A stretch of DNA of 64,000 nucleotides from Myotis daubentonii. Its lineage: Eukaryota; Chordata; Mammalia; Chiroptera; Vespertilionidae. Location: the NCBI RefSeq assembly GCF_963259705.1, contig NC_081842.1, positions 179,990,349-180,054,348 of the forward strand, read 5' to 3'. Both the position numbers and the translations under genes were made by a program. The notes below the pieces were generated by a model, which saw only the letters and a list, made by a program, of their open reading frames with translations, did not search any database and was not told where the DNA came from. Positions 31,311 to 43,299 of the stretch are shown piece by piece (position 1 is the first letter of the stretch; each line of letters starts with the position of its first letter).

Positions 31311-32670
31311 AAAGGGTAAGAGACAGGGGGAGGTGACCTGTAGTACCACGGGCCCTGTTGTTTAGCTAGATGTCCATAGAGGGTATATCATGGCAAATGT
31401 TCTCCTCTTTGTTCGTAGCTTCAGTCTCTGACATCTGCCCTCACTGAAACCCTGGAGACTTAATTTTTACATTGATTACAATTTCTCACTAATCATATAA
31501 TCATGTGTTATATTTGCTTTATGGAATATTATTCAAAGGCTAGAATATGCTAGGAGTCAGCCAAGATGCAGTGGGAAAAACACCAACGGGGGGTTGGGAA
31601 TCATAGGTCAGGCCTGGCCTGCAGACCTTCCTCCTTTGTGCTCTTCTGCCCTCATAGGGAATCTTCCACATGCTCCTTTTACTGAGCCTCCAAACTGGTG
31701 GCAGCTACCTGTGATAGGAAACTTAACACCTGAATACATGCTTTGCACTACCACCTCATTTAAGTTACTATTCGTTAACAACTCTGGAAATAGAAATTTA
31801 ATCTTCATGCAACAGGCAAGGAAATTGAGGCTCAGTAGATAGGTTAGTTCGTTTGCAAGGGAAAGAGTCATAGTTTAAATGAGGATGTTTGACTCTAAAG
31901 TGTGTACCTTCTTACATACCCAGCACAATGCATTTTTACTTGCAGTCACCAGAAACTTGAGCTTCATGGGCATAGACTTTGTTTCATTTACTGGTACCTG
32001 TTGTCAGTGAGTAATAGCATCTGGCACAAAGATGCTCAGTGAGAGATGAATGAATGAAATGTAAGTCATGTTTTGTCTATTGAAAAGTATTGTACAATGG
32101 TTAGCTATTGCTGCTGTGTGTGGGTTTTTCCCCTATTTTAAGCATTTTCTCAAATAATTCTCAACCCAGCCTTATGGAAATGCCTTAGTTTTGCACATGA
32201 TATAGATACATAGAGCGAAATGGGCTGAGTTATCATTAATGCTTTCAGCTCTAAGTGTCTGACTGTTGAGGGAAGGCATGAGAGAGGGGTATTAGAAGTT
32301 GAAGTTGATGATGTTTCAGGAGATAAAGAGCAGTTTGCAATGCCTTAAACTGTGATTAGTTTGATGCAAGTTTGATGAGGTTAGAATTTTGAATTCCTGT
32401 GTAGTCATATTTTTTTCTGACTATGTAAACTTGGATAGGCTACCTGGATTCTCTGACCTTCATCTTGATCATCTGGGAAATGGATATGGTTGGCTTATTG
32501 TGAAGAATGGGGATACAGTTTATAAAACATGTTATATGCATAAGTACTCAGTTCACAGTTACTTTACTGCTCATATTTTATGTGGATATGTTTGAACTTC
32601 TGGCTGATGTGTCTTAGCAAAATATTATGTTAATAATAGTATGTTATTGGGAAAGCCTGTTGCAAGCCTG
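31311..32670. other. intronic sequence, nothing recognised
   Basis: Weak reverse MIR-like text lies at about 31770-31880 ('caggcaaggaaattgaggctcag'). Otherwise no repeat or exon is identified. Confidence 0.45.
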
Positions 32671-32713
32671 TAGACTTCCACACTACTTCCATATCAAGTA
32701 GTGTGGAAGTCTA
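32671..32713. repeat. Perfect 18-bp inverted repeat (hairpin)
   Basis: The left arm TAGACTTCCACACTACTT (32671-32688) and right arm AAGTAGTGTGGAAGTCTA (32696-32713) are exact reverse complements. They are separated by the 7-base loop CCATATC. No matching target duplication or transposon end was recognised. It could be a small foldback element, a template-switch mutation, or a short-stem RNA. Confidence 0.95.
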
Positions 32714-32924
32714 TTTTAGTACACACATGGGTTGGCAGAAGAGAGATTGTAAAACCATTTTTTTTTTATAATTGTCATGGGTCATTGCTTGATACAAAGC
32801 AATTACTCTCGAGTCTCACTATAAAACAACCCATGGAATTGGGTATAAGGAGGATCTTGGATTCTGGCCAAAGTCATATTAAATGCTAGAAATGCTATTG
32901 GAGCTCAGTGCTAAGAATGTCAGT

Positions 32925-33130
32925 GGGTGATTATCCTTTATTGAAAACCTAGTGTGTAACAAACACTGCATTGGGTACTTTACACATGTTGCCTGATATA
33001 TTTACCTCGATGCCCTTTTGGGGTTGGTTATTCTTAACTCCTTTTTTTCTGCTAAGAAAACAAAGGCTGAGAGAGCAGAAGCAGTTTGCCCCAGGGTTTG
33101 AAAGGGGAGCCAAAATTTGCGTCCAGTAGT
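32925..33130 (-). repeat. MIR SINE, reverse orientation
   Basis: Reverse MIR order: 'tttattgaaaacctagtgtgtaacaaacactgcattgggtactttacacatgttgcctg', 'agaaaacaaaggctgagagagcag', 'gtttgccccagggtttg'. It lies about 150 bp upstream of the DAB1 exon. Confidence 0.8.
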
Positions 33131-33184
33131 ACTGCCGTGTTTTTTCTACTTGGTCTACTGTTTGTCTTTCCTAGAACACAGTAA

Positions 33185-33541
<357 letters not shown>

Positions 33542-33821
33542 TGAGTTACTGATGATTCGCTGCCTTTACTCATTTTGAAGAGATTTCACTCATTCAGCAA
33601 AAGTTCATTGAGCACCTCCTATGTGGAAGCATTTTACTTGGCCCTGTTTTATTATATGATTTTCACATTTTATTCATTTATATCTTATTCATACAGTGCC
33701 TGCAAAAAATAAAAGTAAAATCATCAAATTGTATAGTACCTCAGATTTTATAAATTTTCACCATTGTATTTTAATGAAATTTATAGATTTTACTATATGA
33801 TAAATATGGTAAGAGATGCTA

Positions 33822-33997
33822 TCCATAATAATAAAAGGGTAATATGCTAATTAGACCAGGCGTCATTCCAGATGACCTTCCGGACGAAGTCAGGGCTGTG
33901 AGGGAAGCCCGGGTCCCGAGTGCTAGAGGGAAGCTGGTGCCAGCATTGGGGGAAGGAAGGCCTACTCTTGCACGAATTTCATGCATCAGGCCTCTAG
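33822..33997 (+). mobile_element. HeliBat-like Helitron, 176 bp, 406 bp downstream of a DAB1 exon
   Basis: The 5' end is A|TCCATAATAATAAAAGGGTAATATGC. The 3' end is ...GCATCAGGCCTCTAG|T. The interior 'gaccttccggacgaag...gggaagcccgggtccc...ggaaggaaggcctactcttgcacgaatttcatgca' is shared with the 3' part of the HeliBat at 8645-9383. The palindromic TTGCACGAATTTCATGCA is the likely 3' hairpin. It is a short internally deleted derivative. Confidence 0.94.
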
Positions 33998-33999
33998 TG

Positions 34000-34248
34000 T
34001 TAACACATTGTTTGCGGGTAGTTTTTATCACGCGCTAACAGGTGGCGCGGGCCATTTTTGCTAATTTTTTGTGCAAATGGCAATGTTCAGTAAAATTACA
34101 ATAACTTTAGTTTACGTATTTATACGTTACCTGCATTCTACCGCTAGTCTATAAAAAACGTATCCCACATCTATAAAATATGTGTCCTGCGCTCTACTAC
34201 CAATCAACGTAAAACGTATAAATACATTTCCCGCATACAATGTGTTAA
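34000..34248. mobile_element. piggyBac-type MITE with TTAA target duplication
   Basis: TTAA at 34000-34003 and 34245-34248 flanks a 241-bp non-coding element. The left end CACATTGTTTGCGGG and the reverse complement of the right end CACATTGTATGCGGG differ at one base. TTAA duplication with CAC/GTG-like ends is diagnostic of piggyBac. The interior has repeated 'aaaaacgtat(c/a)' and 'acgtataaata' words. It starts two bases after the HeliBat's CTAG. Confidence 0.93.
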
Positions 34249-34586
34249 GATAAAAGATGATTTTATTCATTTTTGTAACTAATATCAACACCCTCAACTA
34301 CTTAATAATAAGGGGAAATATTTTTTAAGTAATATGTAACCAGATATTGGAATATGGAGATAACATAAAGAGGTTTCTTATTTTAAATGCTTTAAAGATT
34401 CTTTTTCATTGAAACACAAAGACACTGGAAAAAAATTAATAAGCAAAATTAAAAAATTGTCATATTTAAAGGTCTCTTAAAAACATACAAAAAGAAAATT
34501 TTTTGTTCCTAGATTGTGGTCTCCAAGTTTTTGTGGGTTTTTTTTTTTTTGGGGGGGGGGAGGGGTTAGTAATATAGAATAGTTTT

Positions 34587-34861
34587 AAAATTAAATGGTT
34601 TGGCTCAGTAGATAGAATGTCGGCCTACGGACCAAAAGGTCCCAGGTTCGATTCAGGTCAAAGGCACATACCTAGGTTGTGAGCTCCCCCCCAGACGGGC
34701 CCTGGTTTGGGATCTTGCAGGAGGCAAGGATGTGTTTCTCTCACATCGATGTTTCTCTGTCTTTCCCCGTCTCTTCCACTCTCTCTAAAAATCAATGGAA
34801 AAATATCCTCCAGTGATGATTTAATAATAATAATAATAAATACATAAAAATAAAATGGTTT
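34587..34861 (+). mobile_element. Ves-type SINE
   Basis: The SINE is at 34602-34846. A box-like 'agtagatagaatg', B box GGTTCGATTC and the body 'gcaggaggcaaggatgtg...ctctcacatcgatgtttctc' lead to the tail 'aaaaatcaatggaaaaatatcctccag' with (TAA)n. The flanks AAAATTAAATGGTTT and AAAATAAAATGGTTT form a 15-bp duplication with one mismatch. Confidence 0.9.
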
Positions 34862-34924
34862 AGCAACAACTCTGTAAAATATCTTATGCATTTAAAACGT
34901 GACTTTACTGATTACAGAATTCAC

Positions 34925-35215
34925 AAAATGTTATAAAAGATTTTCAAAATACAGAAAAGTATAAGGAGGAAAATTGAAATCATCCTCAATCCCACCACAC
35001 AAAGAAAATTGGTGTCAGCATTTTAAAAGTGTGTGATTTATAATCTCTTTGTATTTTTATATACATTATATGAAATATACACAATGTTTAATATAATTAG
35101 AATAACTATTTATACAATTGTATATTCTGCTTTTTTCTCATCTGATAATAATATGTTATGAGCACTTTTAAAATTATCATCAAATTGTCACTGAGGATAT
35201 AGCTTGATCAGTATA
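34925..35215 (+). repeat. Old L1 3' fragment
   Basis: 'caaaatacagaaaagtataaggaggaaaattgaaatcatcctcaatcccaccaca', 'cattatatgaaatatacacaatg', 'tatacaattgtatattctgcttttttctcatctgataataatatgttatgagc' follows a known old L1 3' region. The same block recurs at 57660-57990. Confidence 0.65.
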
Positions 35216-36442
35216 ATTTTTTTTAAATGTAAGAAAAAAATAATTTAAAAAAAAAAGCTGGCTAATGCCTAAAAGTATTAAATGGGACAGTATTTTCAAA
35301 ACACTTTTCTTTAATATTTGCTTAATAAATCACAGCTGTTATTTGTTTATACTACAAGATTTTCTCAGCAGTTTGACATGTATATCCGATGCTACGTCTC
35401 CCTAAAGTATGACTATAGGAATCATCATTTTTAAAACCTTTTGATTTTCTAAACTATGTATCCATTACTTTCTTTTTCTTTTTCTTTTTTGCTGTCACAT
35501 AAGCAAACTTTATGTGAACAATTATGTGTCTATTTATTGTAAGGTGTACTAAAAATAGACATAAAAGACATCCAAATTGTGATTTCACAGGTTATCACCT
35601 TGGAAGGGGTTAATGTATCCTTTTTGATAATTAAACGATGTTCTGAGCTTTGAGGGAGGTCCAACAATGAGCCCTCTTTTTCTGCCAAGTTCAAATCTGA
35701 TTGACAAATAGACAAAGGAATCTGGAAGGAGGAATTCTAAATTCCAGCTTTATAACTGATAAGTGCTGCTCTGGAAAACATGATGTAGATACACGGGCAT
35801 AGGGGGTATCCTTGAAAGGGACAGGCTATCCCACTTGATTTATGGGGAATTGGACAACTGCAACCCTCCCTATTCTCCTCATCCCCTTTCCTGCTCCAGA
35901 GCAAGACCTGGACTCACATATGAGATCAGACCAGAATGCAACCTCACTACCAGCAGGCAGCTTGCAGAGAGAACCCAGGAGAGACTGAGCCATGAGTGCT
36001 CAGCTTCTCTCCAAACTTCCCAATCAGGTAGAGCCACACCTGCTTCCCACAGAGACCCTAATGCAAGGTGGGGAGAAAGGCCAGGATCTTGATTCTTGCC
36101 AAAGTCCCTCCTTACTGAGTTTGAGGCCAGGCAAACAGAGATTTACTCCTGGAAAATGTTAATTCAAAGACATCAAGGTCTCCCATGACCTGGTTCCCAC
36201 CCAGAGCCACAGTCTGCTGATGAGAAAGGATCTGATGCATCCCTCTCCCATACCCCCGTCTCCAGCATCCTGGTAGATAGCCACTCAGCAGGCATCTATC
36301 ACAGAGTGCCTCATTGGCCAGTCGCCTTCATGGAAGCACCAAGGCTGATGTGGACATGAGGCAGGAGTCGACTTATGCTCCCTGAAGGGTCATGTAATGT
36401 AGGCCACATTAACTGGATCAGACCTGGTGATGACTGCCGACC

Positions 36443-36446
<4 letters not shown>
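35216..36446. other. intronic sequence, nothing recognised
   Basis: AT-rich to mixed DNA with no recognised repeat or exon. The 85-residue frame at 35835-36092 has no known domain or splice context. Confidence 0.45.

Positions 36447-36492
<46 letters not shown>
36447..36492. repeat. (TG)n microsatellite
   Basis: About 46 bp of uninterrupted TG. It produces the threonine/histidine run in the minus-strand frame. Confidence 0.97.
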
Positions 36493-36495
<3 letters not shown>

Positions 36496-37039
36496 CTGCA
36501 ATGAAGTGTCCCATCTGTTTTTTTCTGTTTTTTTTGTGTGTGTTTTGAAATGTCCCATCTGTAAACCTTCATAGCAGAGGGGCTCCCAAAGCCCTGAGAA
36601 TTTGTCCTACTATACACACTCCTTTCATATCTGCTGAACTTGAGGGGTTTTGATTCATGACAATCATGTTTCATTATTTGCAAGTTGCCAAGAAGAATGT
36701 TGACATTTCAGTCCCCGTGGTCTTTCTTTGGGAAACACAGAAACATAAATGATCGAGTTGTCCTTTGGCCACCTGCCCAGGAAAGAGAGAGACAGAGAAG
36801 TACAAAATGCCTCTTAGCGTTGCAAAAGGGCCCACTTGTTCACGGTAGACCATATGAGCAATGAAAATAATTCTGTCTTTCTTTGCTAGGCTCTCTGAAG
36901 CTGGTGCCTTTCCTTGTTGTAGAGTTTTCTCTTGGATGTGAGAGATTTGAGATGGGGTTCACACTGTGAGTCTGAGTGAGCCATCTCCTGTCTACCAACA
37001 AATCACTGTCATCATCATCATCTTTTAATTTTAGGGTCA

Positions 37040-37185
37040 GCAAAGTACCTCAGTATACATTATCTCTTGATCATGTGAGATTGAGCCTCCCAGTAAGAAA
37101 TCTAAGGTTCGTGGACATTAAAGGGTTTGGTCCAGAACCTTCATTTAGCCCAGAATTCAAATGCAGATCTTCAGAAGCCTAGTGT
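37040..37185 (-). repeat. MIR fragment, reverse orientation
   Basis: 'ctcagtatacattatctcttgatcatg', 'gtaagaaatctaaggttcgtggacattaaag' and 'ccagaattcaaatgcagatcttc' are consistent with a reverse MIR remnant. Confidence 0.45.
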
Positions 37186-37218
37186 TTGACAAGACATAGT
37201 GTAAGGCTAAATAATATA

Positions 37219-37230
37219 AATAATATTCTC

Positions 37231-37264
<34 letters not shown>

Positions 37265-37479
37265 AAATTAATTTCAGAGAGGAAGGGAGAGGGAGTGAGA
37301 GATAGAAACATCAATGATGAGAGAGAATCACTGATTGGCCGCCTCCTGCACACCCCCTACCAAGGATTGAGCCCACAACCCGAGCATGTGCCCTTGACTG
37401 GAATTGAACCCGGGACCCTCCAGTCCTCAGGCCTACACTCTATCCACTGAGCCAAACTAGCTAGGGCAATAATATTCTC
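37219..37479 (-). mobile_element. Ves-type SINE with (TG)n tail and perfect 12-bp duplication
   Basis: The SINE is at 37231-37467. (TG)n at 37233-37261 forms its tail (CA on the SINE strand). The body 'atcaatgatgagagagaatcactgattggccgcctcctgcac' and the reversed head 'gaattgaacccgggaccct ... ccactgagccaaactagctaggg' follow. A perfect duplication AATAATATTCTC lies at 37219-37230 and 37468-37479. Confidence 0.95.
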
Positions 37480-37559
37480 TTTTGATCTGCATTTAATCTA
37501 TCTTGGTTCCCCTCCTAGATTTTAAGCTTAGCACATGGGATTGCTTGCTAATATCAATA

Positions 37560-37690
37560 TTAGTACTAATAATACTGGTAACGTAGTTGCTGAGCTCTCC
37601 CTGCACACCTTGCAAAGTGCAGATGTACATACTCACTTAAATGCTCCAGCATCCTTATGAGGCGAGAAGGGGATTAGTCTCATGTCAGAG
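37560..37690 (-). repeat. MIR fragment, reverse orientation
   Basis: 'gttgctgagctctccctgcacaccttgcaaagtgc', 'actcacttaaatgctccagcatccttatgaggcgagaagggg' is reverse MIR order. Confidence 0.5.
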
Positions 37691-37699
37691 TTCTCCTTC

Positions 37700-39800
37700 A
37701 CAGCTGAGTCTGGTTGCAAGTATCCCCGCCTACCTATTTTCAGAACATTTTTTACATACCTGTAGTATATTGTGTAGTCCATTTATTTCATCTGTGCTTC
37801 TCCTCACGTCCCTTATAGAGTGTTCTCACAGAAGGAACTCCAATACTGGAATCTGAAAAATCACTGAATTCTCTAGGTCTTGTATGTTCCTTGAGGTTTG
37901 GGGGTGGTCACCTGACCCTCCGACCTATGTTTCCTCAGATGTGAAATAAGGGAGGTCATTCTTTCAGCCCAGGATTGTCATATGGGCTATATTATGTAGC
38001 ACATCAGAGAACTTCTACATAGTGGGTGCCCAGGAAAATGTTTGACACCCTAATTTCCAGGTTTCCAGCTGTGACTTCCTAGGTCAGGCAGCTAATCCTA
38101 GGCACAGAGCCCGTAAAGGCACCTACTTCCACATCTTTGGACTCTCCAGCCAGAGCTGTCCCGGAACCTCCGTGAGTTCCATGGAACAGCAGTGAATCAT
38201 CCTGGGGAGATGAGACCCAGAGGCAGCACGTGCTGTCTGGTGGTGGACGTGCTGGGACTTAGGGCAATTTTTCAGAGTTTGACTCAAGGTCTTGTCTCAT
38301 AGGAGAAACGTGTTCAATAAATTTGGAGTTTTATTTTCCCAAAGACAGCATCACGTGGATAGTACTTCTTGCTTTCATTTGTCAAGTAAAGCGCCGCCAG
38401 CAGCCCCAGACAGAAATGCTCCTGGAACATGTATGCCTGCTCTGCCCACCTTCTTTATGTTCTGCCCTATTCTACCAGGGCGTTGGTTGATAGCTAAGTG
38501 GAACCAGGAGGTGAAGGGGAGCAGTACCCAGCCAGCACTGCTGTGTGCCGGGCATTGTTGCTGCTTGATGTGGCAGTAATTCTAAGTGCTAGGGACTGTG
38601 AGGACTCTTTTGAAGAGGCACATTGAAGCTAATCTTCCTGACCCAAGGTGAAGCCCTCTCCACCCTCCGTCCTGCGATGTCCTCACCCAGGAAGGGGTTA
38701 AACAAGAAGGAAGGGCTCCCCTCCCTTTGACACTGTCCTTCCAGTCCTTCCATTTATGATGGGGCTACTTCGTGTTCTCGCTTTGTGTAAGTCTGGCTAC
38801 TGGAGGTTGAAGGTTAGGCAAAAGAGGTCTGGCAGAATAAGTTATTTTACTCCAAATCCATCCAAGAACACAGTTTTCAAAGTCAAATTTTCCTGGGTTC
38901 AAAGCCTGGCTTGTTCACTGCCCGAGCGAGGGACAGTCGCTTCACCCTTTTGAGTGCCCGCTTTGTCCTGGGCTCTGTTCCCGACACTGGGCACGTAGAA
39001 TAAACAAAACCAAGTTTCATGAACAGTTGAGCTTTTGTTCTGTTGGGCAAAGGCATCCAGTCAGCAAATGAATACATATCTCAGATGGTGGTAAGAGCCA
39101 CTAGGAAGAGACGTCGGGGAAAGAATGAGACAAAGTTTGGCGGGGTGGAGGGTGGAGGGGTCAGAGACCGTGTCTCTGATGGAGTGGCATCAGACAGAAA
39201 TAGGATTCCCCTGGGATTGCAAAGACACGAACTTTGACTATTCTCCCAGGTCCTTAAACTCATTCCTCAGTAAATTAATGGGAAAGCAAGCAGTGTGGTG
39301 AGGAATTCAGGGACCTTTGACTAGGACATGGGTGTTAAAGGGGCAGAGGACTTAGCTTTGGGAATGAGTCCCTCTCTTTACCTATTTACTGAATAGTCAT
39401 TGGAGGTGGAATCTTATGTCAGCATGTAGCAGTCCCAGACGCTGAAGGAGGAACCCTGGGTAGGGTTATAGGAATGTGTCAGCTTGCTAGAAAAAAAGAC
39501 ACAACATAAAGAAATATATCTTCTCCCTGCATCAAGAGACTTGAGAGCTCAGTTGTATAGTATCAGCTTCCCACACCCCCCACCCCCAACTCTGCCATCT
39601 CTGGACTTTCTAGGCATCATTTTCTCCTCTGTCAATCTGTCAGTTGGGAACTTGGGACTGATTAGTTTTAAGGTTTTCTCTGGCTCCAATATTCTGCACA
39701 TCTGTGTGTAGAGTAAGAGGCACTTAAGAATGAGTGGGCAACTTCCCAGGTAGTGAAATTCCTACTTGTAGGCATCTAAGCAGTAACTGGAACGTAAGTT
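37700..39800. other. intronic sequence, nothing recognised
   Basis: About 2 kb without a confident exon or repeat. A short MIR-like or L2-like phrase at 38940-39010 ('gagtgcccgctttgtcctgggctctgttcccgacactgggcacgtagaataaac') is too weak to call. Confidence 0.45.
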
Positions 39801-39809
39801 TTAAGGGAC

Positions 39810-39990
39810 AATCATTCATTTACTAGAAGTTATTTTTTTTACATTCCTGCAATGTACCAGATATGGGGCTAGGAACTTGAAATAAAATGTTATTTAATTC
39901 TCTCAACCATGCCAGAGAGGTATTTACACTTGGGGAAGTGGAACTGAGAGGCGAGTAATTGGTCCGAGATCACAGAGAGCTAGGAGTATA
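39810..39990 (-). repeat. MIR SINE, reverse orientation
   Basis: 'ctgcaatgtaccagatatggggctaggaac', 'gttatttaattctctcaaccatgcc', 'ggtatttacacttggggaagtggaactgagaggcgagtaattggtccgagatcacag' follows reverse MIR order. Confidence 0.75.
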
Positions 39991-41322
39991 CTCCAGATGT
40001 TCTGAGTATTTTTAATACCCAACGTGAGGATGATCGAACAACCCCAAGAGAATGAATGCCCCTTCCTGTGCCTTCTGATTGTGTCGATTGCTCTCTAACC
40101 TTAGTTGTTCTCAGAGACTGATGTTGACCATTTGTTCTTCTGAGAACAGCATGGACAACTTTTATCTCCTGGAAATACAAAATCAGTACTATTTTAGACT
40201 TTACTATGCCTAAAACTCTAAAACCACAACTGCTGAGAGTCAGGCTTAATCTCACCCTCTGCAGAGGCCAATGGTTCTGAAGGGGCTGGAAGCCTCGAAA
40301 TGCTTAAGGCAGAATCCCCAGCAGTCCTGGAGTGCAAATCCCTAGATGTGTCCTTACCCTCCAAGTCGTCGCCTAGTATGAAACCCATGCTTATCTATAC
40401 TTGGCCACCATTGAGGCAGTTTAAAAAGCAAGTGTCTTTACTCTTAACTTGCATCATATCGACTTTGGGAAACTCAGGATAGTTTCCTGAGTTCATGGAA
40501 CAATAATTTACAGAGATGCCCCTGCCCTCTAGGACTGTGCTGGGCACCTGGGAGAGAGCAGAAAGCAGAGCAGTTCCCCTACCTTTTATGACATTTATCT
40601 TCTAATTGACTCATAAACATACCTTTAGTTTATAAAACATTTGAGGAAGTGCGGAAACAGATGTTTTGATAAATGGAATACTTTGAGTAAGTAAGTACTT
40701 TATTTGAATACGCAGGAATGATAGGAAAAAGAGTGGGGGGACATACAAAATGTCTGTGGGTAAATGTTACAAACCATAGGCATAAACTATGATCATCCTA
40801 TTTTTCCAAGCAAAAATAGAGACATGCAATAATTTGGCAATAATTTTTATTTTCTTAATGTTCTCTAAATTGATTCATATGAAAAGTTTCCCCAGACACA
40901 TAATAAAAATAAAATCATATTTAAGAATCTATTCCATTACTCACCTTTATTGAATAGATTAAAACCATACGCAATGCAAAACCCAGCAAAGCTATTATTA
41001 AGAAGACCATATTGTGTGTCTCTCAGGATCTCAAATTCTGAGCCGAGTACCTAGGCACAGAGTAGGCATTCTATCAATCTTGGTTAGCCACATGAGTCGG
41101 TGCTCAGATATCTATTTATACAGTGTTCGAACAGCGAGGATAAGTGTTCCCTGACAACGTTGAGCAGATGCAAGCTCATGGAGCAGGGAAACCTGAAGGA
41201 GCAGAGAGAAAGGCGTGTGCCTGATTGGTGGCACCACCGATGGTATCTGACAGGCCTTTGGGACCGGAGGGTATTTTCAAATGAAAACTCTAAAGTAAAA
41301 ACCATGTCTTTCCTTTCAACAG
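39991..41322. other. intronic sequence upstream of second DAB1 exon
   Basis: No confident repeat. AT-rich DNA at 40600-40990 may include an old LINE remnant. No further exon is found. Confidence 0.4.
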
Positions 41323-41421
41323 GGCGTCGTGGCTGGCGCTCGTTCCAAAGGAGAGCACAAACAGAAAATCTTTTTAACCATCTCCTTTGGAGGAATCAAA
41401 ATCTTTGATGAGAAGACAGGG
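41323..41421 (+). CDS. DAB1: DAB1 coding exon, central PTB domain
   Basis: This 99-bp exon of 33 whole codons continues directly in frame from the exon at 33276-33415. It encodes [15 protein letters not shown] then [18 protein letters not shown], about residues 70-102 of DAB1. This is the loop and beta-strand segment of the PTB domain. Arg76, His81 and Lys82, reported with Lys45 as phosphoinositide-binding residues, are all present. The boundaries are acceptor cctttcaacag|GGC and donor GGG|gtaagt, a consensus donor. There are no stops or frameshifts, and the exon is symmetrical (phase 0 at both ends), so skipping it would keep the frame but destroy the PTB fold. The next exon, expected to start with ALQHHHAV, is not found before the window ends. 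Confidence 0.97.
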
Positions 41422-42340
41422 GTAAGTAAAAGAAGCACATGGCATTGTGCAATTGAATCCATTGACAGATGTGCCCTTAAAAGCCTGTCGGCGCTGGGCA
41501 GGAATATCAAACGAGCATAAAAACACATAAAGCAGCTGACAAACTTGATCAACTGTGATCGTCCATCAAAGGGGGGCTCTTCCCGGACTTGGCCACAGTG
41601 CGGCTGCACCATGTTTCTTACCGTGTAATTGTGATAAAAGTGTCACCTGGTCTCGGGAATCTAATGGGAGATTGATGAGCTTTGAGGAGCGGTGGGCAGT
41701 GTGACGGTTTAAGTTGAATTTCTTTGTGTGTTGGCAGCTTTAACGACATGCATCCTAGAGGGAGACACATTGGGCTCTTTTGACTCGGTCAAAGCATCCA
41801 GACTCTCTTGAGTTTAACCTGTGGAACCTTGTAGTTGCTGCAATCAAAAAGAATAAATGGAGTTTTCCATCTTTTTTAAAAAAAATCTATCACTGCATGC
41901 CCAGGAAATGTAAGCACTAATATGTTGTTGAACGAACCAAAGACATGGTTTTGTGTTTTCATCAGCCTCCCAGAGGCAATTAGCTCCCAGGTTCATCCCC
42001 AGGGCTTGTCTGACATTGTGGGTCCTGTGTATTGATGGTAAGGGAAAAACAGAAGAATAGTCTGTGACCTGTTCCGTTGAGAGGGCGAGCGTCAAATGGA
42101 CATATTTGTCCTTTTACTCATGTATTCGCCTCCACTGAACTTCACAAGGTAATTTATCAAGCACTATATAAACAATACTCTACTTGCCAAGTTAATTAAC
42201 CTTTGTCATTTTGCATTATTTTTTCTCCCCTTTGTTCTGACTCATACTAGGATAAAATGTCAGTAGTAGGGTGATGATTTAACAGTGAAAATGGGTCTTC
42301 CTGAATAAAAGTTACTCCTGAATAACTAGTCATAGGACAG
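41422..42340. other. intronic sequence downstream of DAB1 exon
   Basis: Unique-looking sequence. Exon-like frames continuing from the DAB1 exon end at stops in the intron. No repeat is recognised. Confidence 0.45.
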
Positions 42341-42820
42341 ATAAGGGCACACCCATGTTCGTAGCAGCTTTATTCACAATAGCTAAATGGTAGAAGCACC
42401 CCAGGGTCCTCCCATGGATGAACAGAAAAGCCAAATGTGTATATGCAGACAATGATATAATGTTCAGCAACGAAAGGAGGGAAGTTCTGCACATGCTACA
42501 ACATGGATGAACCTTGAGGAAATTTTTCAAAGTGAAATGAGCGAGTCACAAGAAGATAAATTATGATGGAGTCTACTTACCTGAGGTGTCCAGAGGAATC
42601 CAGTTCAGAGACAGAAAGTAGAATGGTGGTTGCCAGGGCCCCGGGCTGGGCAGTGAAGAGTTAGTGTTAACTGGGGACAGGGTTTAAGTTCGGGAAGAAG
42701 ACAGCAGTGCTGATGGAAGGCTGCGATGGTCACACCACAAGGAGAATGTGCTTTATGCCTCTTAAAAATGGTTAAGGTGGCAAATTTTATGTTATGCATA
42801 TTTACCACAATAAAAATAAC
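42341..42820 (+). repeat. L1 LINE 3' end
   Basis: 'acccatgttcgtagcagctttattcacaatagctaaatggtagaagcacccc', 'atgctacaacatggatgaaccttgagg', 'agacagaaagtagaatggtggttgccagg', 'aaaaatggttaaggtggcaaattttatgttatgcatatttaccacaataaaaat' is the end of an L1M-type element. It belongs to the same family block as 59915-60415. Confidence 0.9.
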
Positions 42821-42839
42821 TGATGATAATAACTTCAGT

Positions 42840-43250
42840 TTGAGAACATGCTATATATTAGGTCCATATTAGTCACTTTACACACATTATTCAGTTTTCT
42901 CCTCACCAAGCCCTTTGAGATAATCATAACAATAGGTCCTTCATCAAGCACATAATATGTGCCACATGTTGTTGTCAGTCCTTTGTAAGTACCCACCCAT
43001 TTAATCCTCATGGTAACCCTATGATGTAGGGCATATTGTTACCTCCTTTTCATAGTTGAAGGTATCAAAGAGAGAAAAGCTTATTAACTAGCTGAAAGCA
43101 AGTGGCTGTGGAGACAGGATTTGAACCCGGGCAGTCTAGCTCATGAGCCTTTTCACTTAACAGCATTGCACATTCTCTCTCAGTGTAAGTGGCTTTCCTA
43201 AGTTCACCAGCATGGAGGAGGCAGAACTGGGATTTAGCCTCCAGCTGACA
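42840..43250 (-). repeat. MIR SINEs, reverse orientation
   Basis: The best block is at about 42930-43140: 'catcaagcacataatatgtgccacatgttgttgtcag', 'cccatttaatcctcatggtaaccctatgatgtaggg', 'ggcatattgttacctccttttcatag', 'ggatttgaacccgggcagtctagc'. A second piece at about 42840-42920 and a third at about 43160-43260 are weaker. Confidence 0.75.
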
Positions 43251-43299
43251 TGAGTCAGAACTCAACACAATTGACTTCCAGAGAGAGAGAAAGGTGGGG

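Noticed and set aside
33695..33800. Tc1-like terminus at 'cagtgcctgcaaaaaataaaag'
   Set aside because: Only a short one-sided resemblance, with no inverted partner or TA duplication identified.
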